Source of the DNA: Rostratula benghalensis
Lineage: Eukaryota; Chordata; Aves; Charadriiformes; Rostratulidae
Assembly: GCA_013399305.1 (NCBI GenBank)
Contig: VXAI01000091.1
Location: 2,583,759-2,647,758 of the forward strand
Direction of reading: 5' to 3'
Length of the DNA: 64,000 nucleotides
A model generated the notes under the pieces. The model was given only the letters and a program-made list of their open reading frames with translations. It had not been told where the DNA came from and ran no database searches. Positions 24,411 through 36,337 of this stretch are shown piece after piece. Positions within the stretch are counted from its first letter, which is position 1, and every line of letters starts with the position of its first letter. The position numbers and the translations under genes are program-made.

Positions 24411-24911
24411 GAGTTTCCTGGAGTGCCTGCAGCCAGCCGTGTTGCTTTTCCAACAGATGTCAGGCAGAGCCTGCAACCATAATACTTCCTCAAGCTGGAG
24501 TAAGAAGGCATCATTGACAGGCTCTGTCTGATCAGGCAGCCTGTAGTAGAGTCCTACCACACAGCTCCCTTTGTTGTTCCAATCCCTAATTCCTACCCAT
24601 AAGCTTTTGACCTGCTCAAGGCTATTCTTTAGCAAGAACTCTCCACGCTCTAGCCATTCCTTTACATAGAGGGCAACACCTCCACCCCTTCTTCCTCTCC
24701 TGTCCCTTCTGAACAGCTTGTAGCCATTGATTGCCACACTCCAGTTATAGGATTCCTCCCACCAAGTTTCCATAACTGTTAGTATGTCATGGTCTTCCTG
24801 CAGCAGGATAGCTTCCAACTCCTCCTGTTTGTTGCCCATGCTGTGTGCATTGGTGTAGAGACACTTCAGTGAGTCTGATGGCCATGTCACTTTCTTAGAG
24901 GAGAACTCCAC
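24411..24911 (-). pseudogene. CR1 ORF2 endonuclease fragment (broken)
   Basis: This open frame of about 167 codons reads as the start of CR1 ORF2, an APE-type endonuclease that nicks target DNA for retrotransposition. Visible signatures are SLKCLYTNAHSM (residues 14-25, with N21), METWW (47-51, with E48), GYKLFRRDR (63-71), GGGVALYVKE (76-85) and LPDICWKSNTA (149-159). The GDFN motif expected just before LPDICW is missing: the sequence jumps from LEEVL straight to WLQALPD. An active-site aspartate is therefore lost. After about residue 167 the frame runs into C-terminal DNA in the wrong frame, so the product is non-functional. Confidence 0.85.
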
Positions 24912-27255
24912 TGATCCCCCAAGGTGCTTTGTAGCAGCTGCCCTCCTGTCTCCTGTTACCTCAGGGGTTCTTGGTCTAGCTCTGCAAGATCTTTGCTGAA
25001 GTGTTCACAGCATGCATCAGTGCAACAGGTTAGAGACCCTTGCTATCGCCCCATCCTCCCAACCCTGATGTGGCATCCTGCCACTTGACACAAACCATTC
25101 TGATATTATCATCTTCATCCACCTCATGTGAGATGGCAGGCTGAAGGCTTAGGCTCATCTCTAGTGCACCTGGGTTTAACACAAGACCCATGATTTTTTT
25201 TGCTAAAGATAATGTATGCTGCATTTCTGAGTTGACCAGCTATGAGAAATCAAAATAAATCTGGATTTTTAAGCTGTATTTACTCTCTGATAGTAAATCT
25301 TGTTTCAGATATTTTGGCATGCAAAACCACTGCTGAAAATTTAGGACACTATATAGTGATGAAAATAAAATTCTAAGTAGCTTGATTCTGGGCTTTTTTG
25401 CTTTTTTCCCTACATGTTCTGCTAAAGACTTAGCTGCTAAAAGTCAGGCACCACGGTTGGCAAAGCAGGCAAGTAGTTATATTGTTCATTCTTTGTTGTT
25501 CTCAGTAGACTTGTGTCATGGTTTGGTTGTGCAAACATTCGCTCAACTCTCATGTGCTTGATAGGCTGCCATTTTATTTGTCTTCCTCTTTATGGCAGTG
25601 AGACTGTTTCTTGGTGAGTTAGGAATACAATTTATACTTTAATAAAGAGCAGCACTTAGTGCAAATGTGAAAACAAATCCACACTTGCACATGCCTACAG
25701 TACAGTGTTTTTCTTCAAAAGTTCTGAAATAGCCATTTTGTTAAAAAAGTAATTTTGTGGCAGCAGAACTAATGAAGCCTGGTTTCCTATGGTTTTTTGT
25801 CTCATGGGTGATTGACTTTCGCTATCTAAGAGGATGTGAGCCCCAGGCAAAGATTTTCCCATCATTGGGGTGTTTATATAAGGACTTTCTCCCATGAGAC
25901 TTCTCTCATATCTTTAACTCACAATTGCAAGTTTTCTCATAGCCAAGTCTCTGATAGCATCTCTACCCATCTGTCTATTTTCAGGGAAAAAAGGAAGAGG
26001 AATTCAACTATCTTTCACGATTCTACCAGTTAGAAGCTGGTTGGAAATATCATTAAGAAATTTTAACAACAGAATGAATGTTAATGACAGAAAAAGAATG
26101 ACTGCCAGGTGAATACAAAAAAGAATGATCACACAGGCTTTAATTTTGTAGGAAAATTTACTGAAAATAACTCAGGCATTTCAGGATGCAGTACTGCAGT
26201 GAATATCAGCGTTATTTTGTGTGTTTGAAAACCCTGGTTCAAGCCTTTTCCCATAAGAGAAGGCAGATTTGATGGTTTATGTCCTGATTTTCAGTGTTAT
26301 GTGCACAACAGCAGATGTGTAATATGTTTCCAAAATGGTGCTTTTGTGCTTTCTTTTGGTGACTCCATACAACTACCACCATCAGCTGTTGATTAACTAT
26401 GCTGTTTAGTCCAAACTTCATAGATTTGCACTTTGGAACATAAGATTTCCATTTTGCCCCTCCTATAAAAGCCTGCACTGGTAAATGTTAAGCCTAATTT
26501 TTTTTTTTTTTTTTTAGTTTTCACAATTGCACATTCATTCGTAATTATGTAGGTAATTATCCAGTCAAATACAGAGTATCCACTGCTATTTTTATAAGAA
26601 TGCTATTCTTCAGTGCAGCCCTTGTAGCGCAAATTCTAGCACAACTTCTAGCACTTCATGTATGTATTTGAACAGTAAAGGTAAAGTCATAAAGAGATAG
26701 TCTTAGCACAGCCAGGATATAGCAATGCCTACATTAAAGTCAGTGAAGTAAAACTCTAGTGTGTATCCTTTGATGCTCTGCCTCAGTGATGCAATACAAA
26801 TGTGCATTTTAATGGTGCTTTTATAGTACTTGAACTCTCAGCTATATTGAAATACAATTTTTCATCCTTGATGTTTTTGGAAGGTGTTGAGAGCATAATA
26901 TCCATGTCTTTCATTGATGCCATTTTCTTTTGCCCACTCACAGCAGACCCTGCCTTGTTTGGGTGCTGGGGAACTCTTGTGAATTAGTCATCATCAGTGA
27001 GGTAAGAAGCGGAGTTTGAGTAAGCTGTCTATATTTTCATTAATTGAGAAACTCTGAATTCTCACTAGACTGATTCTTAGGTTTGGACCTTATTTATTCT
27101 GCTTAGAGTTTGAACTGTGGGAGATTTCCTGATTTTTTTTAAATTACCTGTATTTTTGTGAGAGGATCCCATGTGATTTTAAGAATTGCTGGGAAAAAGG
27201 CTAATAATGATATCTAGAACAGTTTAGTCAGCTATTTCCAGAGGCTTTAGAGAGA
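24912..27255. other. Non-coding DNA after the CR1 copy
   Basis: The first few hundred bases are more GC-rich and might be the CR1 5' part or pre-existing DNA, which I cannot decide. The rest is AT-rich and includes a T-run near 26499-26516. No gene is supported. Confidence 0.5.
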
Positions 27256-27365
27256 TATCATTAACTCCATTTCACATGTGGGAAAACAGAGGCACAGAGG
27301 GTTGAAGTTGCCCCAGAATATCCAGCAAGTAAGAAACAAGTAGAGCTAGGAGCTCCAGATTTTAA
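27256..27365 (-). mobile_element. MIR-type SINE relic
   Basis: The + strand reads ACTCCATTTCACATGTGGG, AAAACAGAGGCACAGAGGG, TTGAAGTTGCCCC, then CCAGCAAGTAAG and GTAGAGCTAGGAGCTCCAGA. In order and spacing this follows the reverse complement of the MIR core: 'ccattttacagatgaggaaa', 'ctgaggcacagagagg', 'ttaagtaacttgccc', then 'cagctagtaagtggcagagc'. It is heavily diverged and truncated at both ends. MIR elements are known, though rare, in bird genomes. Confidence 0.7.
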
Positions 27366-29299
27366 GTTGTGCCAAATCCATTTGGACACATGCTGCAGCC
27401 ATCGTGACAGGAGGAGACATGTCACATGACATATTAATGAATAGTGAATAGTAGAGAGTTTGGCCTTTAGAAATTGCAATTATTTAACCCCTGTGGTTCA
27501 CAAAACAAACGGAGCATCTAAAGAGTAGAAAGAGATGGAGATTGGCACCTTCTCATATTTAGATAGCTTGCACCAGTGCCCTAGCAAGGGGAAGGTTGTG
27601 CCTGTGTCTGGATAAAGGAAGCATGCCTCCATGGCTGAGTCAATTTTCATATGATTTCCTCTCACTCAATGGAAAAATACTTTTTTGGGTACAGAATAAG
27701 ATTCTTCTACTTCCTACAGTAGAAGAAATACTTGTGCTATCTACTCTTCCTACCTCCAATGCCTAGAACTGCAGCTTTTCAGCAGCCAGAGGATGAAAGC
27801 ATCTGATATTTTTCCTGCTTCTCTTGTAGGCTACCTCAGACAGAGAGGGAGACAAGTAGCAGAATAGTAGTTTTACATACTTTCCTGCAAAAGTGCAGAA
27901 ACATCAGGAAACCATGGTGGGGAAAGACAGGAAAGTACAGATTGAGGAACTCAGTTCTGAAATATTTTGAAAATATCCTGCTTGCTTACGGCCTTCAGAA
28001 TTTCAGTGGCACCCATTACATAGCATGGTCCTGTCACCTCCAAGCAAACAGTAGAGAAGAAGGTGATGTGCTTACATCTGTTTTAAAGGAGAGCAGTGTG
28101 AACATTACACTGAAATCTTCCTGTTGAATTTTCTTAAGAGCAGTGAAGAGTAAGGTTGCATAAGCAACACTGCCCAACAACAGCTTTTGCTCTAAAATGA
28201 TCCTATATTCCTACAGCTGTGTACTATTGTTTTGTGCTGGTAACCCATCTTCTGTATGTACTCTCTTGGTTTTTTCTGCCTCCCCCCAACCACCCGCACT
28301 GTTGGACAAGGGAGATCAAGATGAGTTTTTCATTTCGTTCAGAGCTCTGGAATCCAGCTCACTGGAACTTGTATCTTTTGAAGCTCTAATAATTAACATG
28401 CCTGCATTCCTTAAACTATAGCACTCACCAGAATGTGCTAGCTGCAGAGCTGAATGAGGAAGAGAACACTGCCTGGCCAGCAAGATGAAAAGATGGTGAC
28501 CCTTCCTGAAAGGGTTCCTGCTGTCTTTGGGCTGGTCAGAGGAGAGAATTCACCTGGGCTGTGGGTGGCCAGAAGGCTTTTGGCCATTTTACACCTATAG
28601 GAGGTATGTTGGATGTCGCTCTGACTCTTTAGTCCTTTTTTTCAACTTAGCTAAGCAGCAGGCTGTTTCCCACCCCAAGGCTCTGGTTACTGTAGAGATG
28701 CTTGAGTTCCTTGTTAATCCAGATTTTGAAGCAGATACAAGAGAATTCTGTTTACCTAAAAAAAAAAAAAAAAGCTGTGACTTTTAACAACTGGTGTGAA
28801 GATACAACTTCATTTCCCAGACTTCTTCCTCCCTCATGTGAAAGGAGGCCAAGTGAGGCCCTATCAGTAACTTGAAGACCATCTTCTCTGAATCAGCTCC
28901 CAGATAGGCAGCAGTTACTTGGAAATTGCATAGGGGAGTGTCAGTAGGTAATGTTTCACACACAATATGGCCTGAAATAACTAAGATGCTCATCTGATGT
29001 TTCAAGAAATCCATTTGGCCTGTCAGTATTCTGCAGTCCTTGCTGACCTTCATTCACATGTGCTCTCTAGGGGTCTGTAGTATGACCATGACACACAGTT
29101 TATCTCATTTAGAATTTTCTCCAGCCATGATCTCAGGAAGGTTATGAAGCCCACTCCCTATCCCAAGGAATGATCAGCTACAATAACATTACTTGTGATA
29201 GAGATTTGTATGATCTGTTCCTAAATGCCACCCATAATGTCCTCTCCAGGTAAACCATCCAGTGTTTTATTTTCTTCTTTGTTAGAGGACTCTTATCCC
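27366..29299. other. Non-coding DNA between two old repeats
   Basis: No exon, RNA gene or clear repeat is seen apart from an A-run at about 28760-28774. Confidence 0.55.
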
Positions 29300-29660
29300 C
29301 AAATTTTTCGTACTGCAAATGAAGCATATTACTTCTCCTGCTGGACACACTAGACCTGGAAAACAGTTTGTTCCTTTCTTTTTGCAGCCTTACACACTGA
29401 AGATTGCTATCAAGTCTCCTTTCAATCCTTTTCTCTAAACAACTCCAATTTATTCAATCTTTCCTTCTACGTCAGGTTTTCTGGACCTCAGATTAGTTTC
29501 CATTGCTCTCTTCAGGGCTATCTGCGTTTGGCTGCATCCGTGAAGTGCGGAGTCCAAATGGGGCAGAGCACTTCAGCTGAGCTCTTTCCCATGCTGAGAA
29601 GGGGAAAGCATCTAACCTTTCTATATGTTTCACAGCCCTACCAGCATTTGCTATTCCAGC
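29300..29660 (-). mobile_element. Ancient CR1/L3-like LINE 3' fragment
   Basis: Read on +, the stretch follows the reverse complement of old amniote CR1 3' sequence. ATCAAGTCTCCTTTCAATCC is followed by TTTTCTCTAAACAACTCCAA, TTTATTCAATCTTTCCTTCT, GGTTTTCTGGACCTCAGATT and ATTGCTCTCTTCAGGGC. Further on come GGGGCAGAGCACTTCAGCTG and CCCATGCTGAGAAGGGG, matching the 'ggacacagtactccagctgagg ... cagtgctgagtagagcgg' segment. Divergence is high compared with the other CR1 copies here, so the insertion is much older. Confidence 0.75.
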
Positions 29661-32600
29661 ACTTAGGCCAACAACTATTCCTCATTTTAAGGGTAAAGCA
29701 GAAATCTCCAGCCCATAGCCAAAGCAAAGCAGGTACTCAAACACTGCATTTTGGTACACCCCTGGACTGGTGGCTGAATTCATAGAGGGCTCTTATTTAG
29801 CTCCCCTTCCTCTTTCTTTCCACTCTGCTCAGAAAGGGTGACAAGGTGTGGCTTGCCAAGGCAGACTGCCAACAGCTAAAATTTCCTATACAGCTGTAGA
29901 AATAAAGAACTATTGAGCATGCCTGGTCCCCACCACACCCTTTCCCTGGCTCTGCCCTTTCTAGCTGAAGTCTCCTGCTCTGCTGTCTGCACGTGCAGGG
30001 AGGCACATAGGGTTGCAGGGTACAATTCCTGTCTCTTCTTGTGCCCACTTTCCTTGTTTTTTTTGAGGCAGGCAGGGATTTTGCAGGGCCAGACGTAGAG
30101 TATGTTTCATGCTGCGTGATTGGGGCCCACTTCCCTCAGTATGGTGGGCTTTTTCCTAGCACTTTAGGGAGAAAAAATCTTCTAGGTTGGCCGTGCTTAT
30201 TTCACTCTCAGGTAATAGTAGAGGTGCCCCGTAAGTTCAGAAGGACTGCGTGGCACATCCCTAATTCTGACACGAAGCTTGAGCCCTGCTTTTCCTTTTT
30301 TTTTTTTCTTATTTAACGGAAAGTTGATGCTTTACTTCACTGATGTCCCTGGCAGAAGAAGGGAACAGGCAGTCCTGAAAACTACTTTATAAGCACCTCA
30401 TAGTTATATTGTGACCACGTCCGAAGCTGTGAATGCAGGGGCTCGGTCTTCCGAGATGCTGAGAGCACTCAGCTGCCTGGAGGTCAACAGAAGTTAAAGT
30501 CACTGAACATTTCATAGGAGGTTCTTACCACCCAGTAGGACAAGAATCAAGTGAAATCAGTAAGTGACTGGCTTGGTTGCCTGCTTGTATTAAAACCAGT
30601 TGTATGAAACTGTCCCAGAGAGTAGAAGAAACTAAGAATTTAATCTGAAGAGTGTGTGTAGAAGTTTCATTACACTTGGATGTGGGTTTGAGGAGAGCAA
30701 ATACAATCAGAGGTTATTTTTTCTGTGTTACTGGTGGAGTTTTTTTATCATCTAGCACAATTGTGTATATGTTGCAGAGTAAGAGTAACATACAGGCCAA
30801 ATTTACAAGGCAGGAATTCCTAACTGGGAAGAGAAAGGCAAGGTGTTTTTTTCTTCTTCATACAGTAGGAAAACTGTATTTTTTTCCAATCTTGCATAAC
30901 TTAAAGAACAGCTGCACATACTTACTTTCAAACTTTTCAATAAAATCTACTTTCAGGTGAGAATAAGCACGAAATTTTTAAAGAGAATTTTCAGACAGCA
31001 GACAGAGGAAACGTTGGGGTTCTCAACCCTGACTACTCTTGATAGGTTGTGCTTTCCAAAAATAAGATAAAGGCACTTGAGGAAATTATTCAGAACTATT
31101 AATACTCTGCATTGCAAGAGATCTATGCTATCTTGTCAGGATTGTCTCCCTACAAAGGGAGGGTAAAAAGAAGGTGTAGTGTGAAAAGCTAAGAATTTAG
31201 TTGAGACAGGGCATGAAAGGGAAGACTAGAGAAACAGTAGCAGCACACTTCTACTCAGCAAAAGCAGACAGTCAGCTATTACCTTGAATGTTTTGTCATG
31301 TCCATACTCTGTGTCCAATTAAGTCAATGGCAAAACTCCTGAAGTAACAAACTGATTTGTTGTATGGCCAGGCTTTTAAAATCTCTTTTTTAACAAAAAA
31401 AAACAAAACACAAAAACAAAAAAAAACCCCTACATCTACAGTATCACATGTTTATTTACTATAGAAAAAGTAAAAAGCCCCAGTCCTGCTCAGAATTGGA
31501 AAAGCTGTGGCTTGGCAATACGTGGTGCTTTGCAATGCCAGAGATAGCCACTCCTATGTCATCTTAACTAATCAAAAACACAGGCAAAGTGATTTTATAA
31601 AGCTTTGATTGTCTACACTGTAAGCTCTATCAGAGGTTTTAATTCCGTAGCAATTGGTTGCAAATACCTAGTGACTGATGATGAAATATGCCATGATTTA
31701 CTCTCACCATAAGCTTCATTTAGATACCTAATGTCAGTCTGTGAAACCATGCACAGCCTTTGAAAAGCAGCTTTTATAACTAGTCTTTGCTTTAATGAAA
31801 AGCAGAATTCTTTCAGGAACTGAACAATAAAATTGTTAGGCGTTTGTTTTTTTAGCTGAACCTCCAGTGACAAAATATTTAAAGCCTATAGTGCAATTGG
31901 TTTTCATCAGTGAGATGGGATGGATGATGTCAGGATATAAAGAGTACATTATTCTTTATACATACAAATTTGTATTATGTAAGTAAACATGAAAAAAAAT
32001 ATATTGGGAGACTTTTCAGTCAAAACAAATATTTTGTCTTGTGTGTTTAGGGAGTCAAAGAATCTGATCTTTCTGCCTTTGTATTTTAAATCTCTGTGGC
32101 TTGAACTAGATTTTCTAAGTTTCCATAGGACTGTCCAAATTGGTTAGCTATTACAGCCATATTATAAAGTTTATTTTCAATTTTTCTTGCAGTCTATCTA
32201 GTATTTATCAGTTCCAGGAAAAATATTTTCATAGAGGCTTGGTAATTTTTCAATTCAATTTTTTTTCATAGCTTTTTTTCTCCTTACAGATATAGCATAA
32301 TTCTATACTGTTTAGCTTGCAGATGAGAGCTTCACTTAAAAAAAGAATACAGAAACACAAAATTCCAACAGAAAACCCAAAGTCATAACAATGTCATGAA
32401 ATAATGCAAGTATTATTGTGATTAAATTGCTGCATGAGATTTTATGGCCTGCGTGATTAGCTGTCCAAACCTTCTTAGGAGGGAGGGCTGGAGCTTAGTT
32501 GTTGGGACCTGCACACAGGACATAGTGTAGAGGTGATGGCTCCTGCATTGAGGTGCCTGGCTAAGTGGGGGGACTCCAGGTCTTCCCCTCTGTCAGTGGG

Positions 32601-34265
32601 GGATGTGGAATGGCAGCAGTCCGTCTTGGGAGGCAGAGGCTACCTCTTCCATGGAATTGCCCTGCAGCTTGGATGGCACCCATAGGTACCCACTTGGTGT
32701 GTAGCAGGCTGGGGCTACACAAATAATTTTGCCTAAAAATTTTTTTTTTTAAATCTGTCGGTCACTGTACATTAAATAGCTTTATAAGCAGCAAAGGTAC
32801 TGAGGTCTAATTATATATATAGCTTTCTGTCTTATGGTTAGTTCTTTTCTGATCTACAGTGCAAATGCCAACCAAACCTGGTCTCAGACCTGGGATATCC
32901 ACAATGTATTTCATTCGCTGATGTCTAATATTGTTGTCATGTGGAGCAGTAATAGAAGCTTCTCCTTAGTTCAGTTTAACAACCTTGGAGGGATTGAACA
33001 TATTTCACACCTGTATTGCTCTTAAGATGCTCTTGGCCCTGTGATTAGAAGTTATTAAGGGAAGACAGATATCAGGATTGCACATTTTGAATTACTTAGG
33101 AAAGTAGGCCAAGAATAATAATGATATCAGTTTGTTGAATAAAATATTGAACCACATCATGGTGTTTTTGCACACAAACTCTCCAGGTTTGGCAAGATCT
33201 CATTTGGAAAATGAATTATACATTATAGGGGCTCGCCGGAAAGTCAATTGTCTGCAGATTTCTTAGTAGGACAGATCTCTATCTCTGTCTTCCGCTTTGC
33301 CTCATATGAAAGACAGGTGATGAAAAAAGAGATGCATTAACTTATTTACATTGTAGGAAGTGAAAGGGGAAATGAGTTTGGATAGTTTATCTACTTTCAA
33401 TGTTATATAATAAAATAGGTCTAATATTAGTTAGCCACGTCAGAGGAGCTGATTTTTATTCAATACTTGTAACAAAATGTGGATTTTGGAATTTAACTTT
33501 AGGATTCTACTTCTTCAAAGACTGAGTAAATCCTTACACCTGCAGAAATGTTTAGCACATGCTACACATTAAGTATCTGTTGATTGCTTAAATAAGTAAT
33601 AACCTAATTATCTTTGGAAAAAGCTGCTTGATTGGTCTTTCAGGATAAAATTAAAGTTAAGCTATGAACAAAAAATCTTTGTACTATAGTATAGTGAATG
33701 CATAAAACCAGGGTTGTATCTGAAGTAGGCAAAAATATGTAGTAGTTTAAGCAGAGCTTTGGGAGATGGTCTTGGTTTTTTGTTTGGACTTTTTAATATT
33801 TTTTTAAAAAAAAAAAAAAAAGTCAGGAAAATAAAAAGTGGAGCAAACAGTACAAAATAGGAGCATGATTCCAAAATTATAAAATTTTAGAAATCTGAAA
33901 ACAATAGATAGGAGAATTTTTCCAAATGTCCTAGTGGCACTCTGATCAGAGAACTGGTAGGTTTTAAAGTCAGGAGTGGTTATAAATAATAATTTCTTTC
34001 AGCTTTCTTTATAGGACAAATAATAGAATTTCACCCTGCAGTTCTTGGTTTGCACCCAGAACATTTGAGCCAGGTGTGAAAAAAATCAATGTTGACATAG
34101 ATTTGAAGTCATGGAGAATTTACTGCATCCTTTCATAAGCTGTTTAACTGCTTAATTTCCTCACAGTAGAAATTTGTGTGCTTTACCATTTGAACTTCTC
34201 TTGCAGCCATGGGATCTTGTTATGTCATTATGCACAGCATGAAAGCATCTGGTTTTATAATGTGA

Positions 34266-34299
34266 ACATCAGTGCCTGTGCTGAGGCAGGCACTGATGT
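34266..34299. repeat. Perfect 13-bp inverted repeat (hairpin)
   Basis: ACATCAGTGCCTG (34266-34278) and its exact reverse complement CAGGCACTGATGT (34287-34299) flank an 8-base loop TGCTGAGG. Outside, after one mismatch, two G-U and one G-C pair could lengthen the stem on RNA. The total is short for a microRNA precursor. Confidence 0.85.
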
Positions 34300-34847
34300 C
34301 TGCTCAGCAGAATGGGGATAACACTGAAACATGTGTCACAGCTCCCAAAGATACAGTACCTCATCAAGCACCAAAAATGGGAAACCTCTTGAGTTACCAG
34401 CAGCAGAGGTGAAAGACCAGGCAGTTTTACTACCATTAAGTAGTTTCCCCTGTGCCTTTCCTTAATGGCAATGTCCTGTGAGAGACTGTGACTTAACACG
34501 GCCACCACACTGACGTGTTAGATGGCAGAGATACGTGTCAGAGGGAGAGAACACTGATTCAACTGTTTCTCTCATTGTCTTTCCAGAGCTGAGAAAATGT
34601 TGCCTGACAGAAAATGAGTATCAGTCTGGTCACGTCTAGCATCAGAAGCACAGTCTATCATTTTTGCTAAGGTCATGAAGGTAACCAACTTGTTTCTGTC
34701 TCTTCTATGTCTGCCAATACATTTTGAAAAATATGCTTGACATTTCTTGTCTCCTTTTTAGCATACAGAATTAGCATAAATATGAGGGCTTAAATGAGCA
34801 ACATATTTTGATGGAAATCCTCCATCTAGAGAGAGGGAAAAGGCAGA

Positions 34848-34953
34848 AAAAATATTTAAGAAACGGTTATAGTGAGATTTTGATTTTGAAAATTTAGGAT
34901 AAAAATATTTAAGAAACGGTTATAGTGAGATTTTGATTTTGAAAATTTAGGAT
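34848..34953. repeat. Perfect tandem duplication, 53-bp unit
   Basis: Two identical 53-base copies lie head to tail (34848-34900 and 34901-34953). Each begins AAAAATATTTAAGAAACGG and ends AATTTAGGAT. There are no differences between the copies, so the duplication is recent, or possibly an assembly artefact. Confidence 0.95.
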
Positions 34954-36290
34954 AACTATCAGTTATCGAATACTGATCTCTTCTGTGTTCAGGCTAGTTC
35001 ACTTCATGAACTGAATCCTCTTACAAAGAGCAGGAGAAGTGACAGTTTTCAAAAGACAGAACATTCAAATCATACCCGTCCTTTACCTTCGTTTTATCCT
35101 TCCATCAGCCTCTAAGCACATGTATTATTTTTCCTCTGTCTTAAATATTCTTATGAAAAACAGTTAATCTTTATAAAACAATTGTTGGGTTTGTCTGGAT
35201 TTTTTCATAGATCTAGTGCTTCATATTATTTGCTCCTTGAAAACAATTTGGGAATATATGTTTACCATACAATTCAGATAAAAGTATTTGTAACAATAAA
35301 TATTTGAGACAGATTTGAAGGAGAAGCATTCCTATCTGGTAACATATACAATACATCACTGTGAACTTGGAGCTTTCAGGCTCAATTCCACAAAGGGCAT
35401 AGGTGCTCAAGCTGAAAATACCAAATACTAAGCCGAAAAGCCCTCACTTTCCTTGATAGTCATCACATCCCCCTCTGTTTGAGTTGCCTGGGCTTCTATT
35501 CAGTATTTCCAGTGGAGCCCCAGGAACAGTTATTCATCTGGCTAAGCTTGGGGTGGTCCTGCAACCCTGAGAAGGGACCCAGTGCATTCAGCACACTGAG
35601 AACATATTTAACCCACGGCCAGTAGGATCAGGCCTACACAAACATGGATATGACTTCCTCAAAATTTAAACAGTACTCATTAGTACTATGTATCACATTG
35701 CAATAAGTGGAGAGTACCCATCCTCAGAAAATACTAGACCAAAGCTCAATTAAATAAATATATATATGCCTGCATATGTACATGTTTATATGCGTATGTG
35801 TGTTGTTTATTAAAAAGAAATTGCAAATTATCTCTGGTGCAGATGTCAAGACCAGAAATCTTTTCTCTTAGTGCCTTGACCACTGAGATAGTGATAATCT
35901 CTGTTCTGGGCTTTCTTTCCTGGGCTTACTGTACATGACTTGTCTTTACTCTGGAGGGAAAAACTGAGCCTGTGTCTGACCTCCCCAGCCAGGTGCTCCC
36001 GGAAGAGCCAAGGCAGGAGGCATATGTCAATGCAGCAGTACATCTGCATGTCCTGTTGTCCCTGGTCCTCCAGACTGATAGATAAAAGCCTATCTGGGAG
36101 CCAGGATGGCTGGAGGTTGCCATGGGACATGTGGGTCTGAAGAGGGCATATCAAGTCATGCTGGGCTCAATGGCTCTTCTAGCATGCTAGTCCCATAGGG
36201 CAGCTCTGAATCACTGCCTGGACCTCAGCAGCAGGCTCCCAGTACATGTAGCTGGGGTATCTTGCTGTCCAGGATGGGCGATCTCCTCCT

Positions 36291-36337
36291 TGCCCATCTC
36301 CTTGCGAGGAGATGGGCAGCAGGAAAAGCTGCTGCCC
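36291..36337. repeat. Two overlapping hairpins sharing one arm
   Basis: TGCCCATCTCCT (36291-36302) pairs perfectly with AGGAGATGGGCA (36307-36318) around the loop TGCG. The segment GGGCAGCAG (36314-36322) pairs perfectly with CTGCTGCCC (36329-36337) around GAAAAG. The two stems share bases 36314-36318, so they cannot form together. Confidence 0.85.

Larger units (their letters stand above)
23847..24911 (-). mobile_element. CR1 LINE, internally deleted copy
   Basis: The + strand starts AATCATAGAATCATAGAATG, the reverse complement of the CR1 tail. The - strand reads back through the CR1 3' UTR, the ORF2 C-terminus and then, across an internal deletion, the N-terminal endonuclease part of ORF2. 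The whole reverse transcriptase region is missing. The endonuclease part is still open, so decay is limited. The 5' limit is uncertain, because CR1-derived sequence could extend some way past 24911. Confidence 0.9.
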
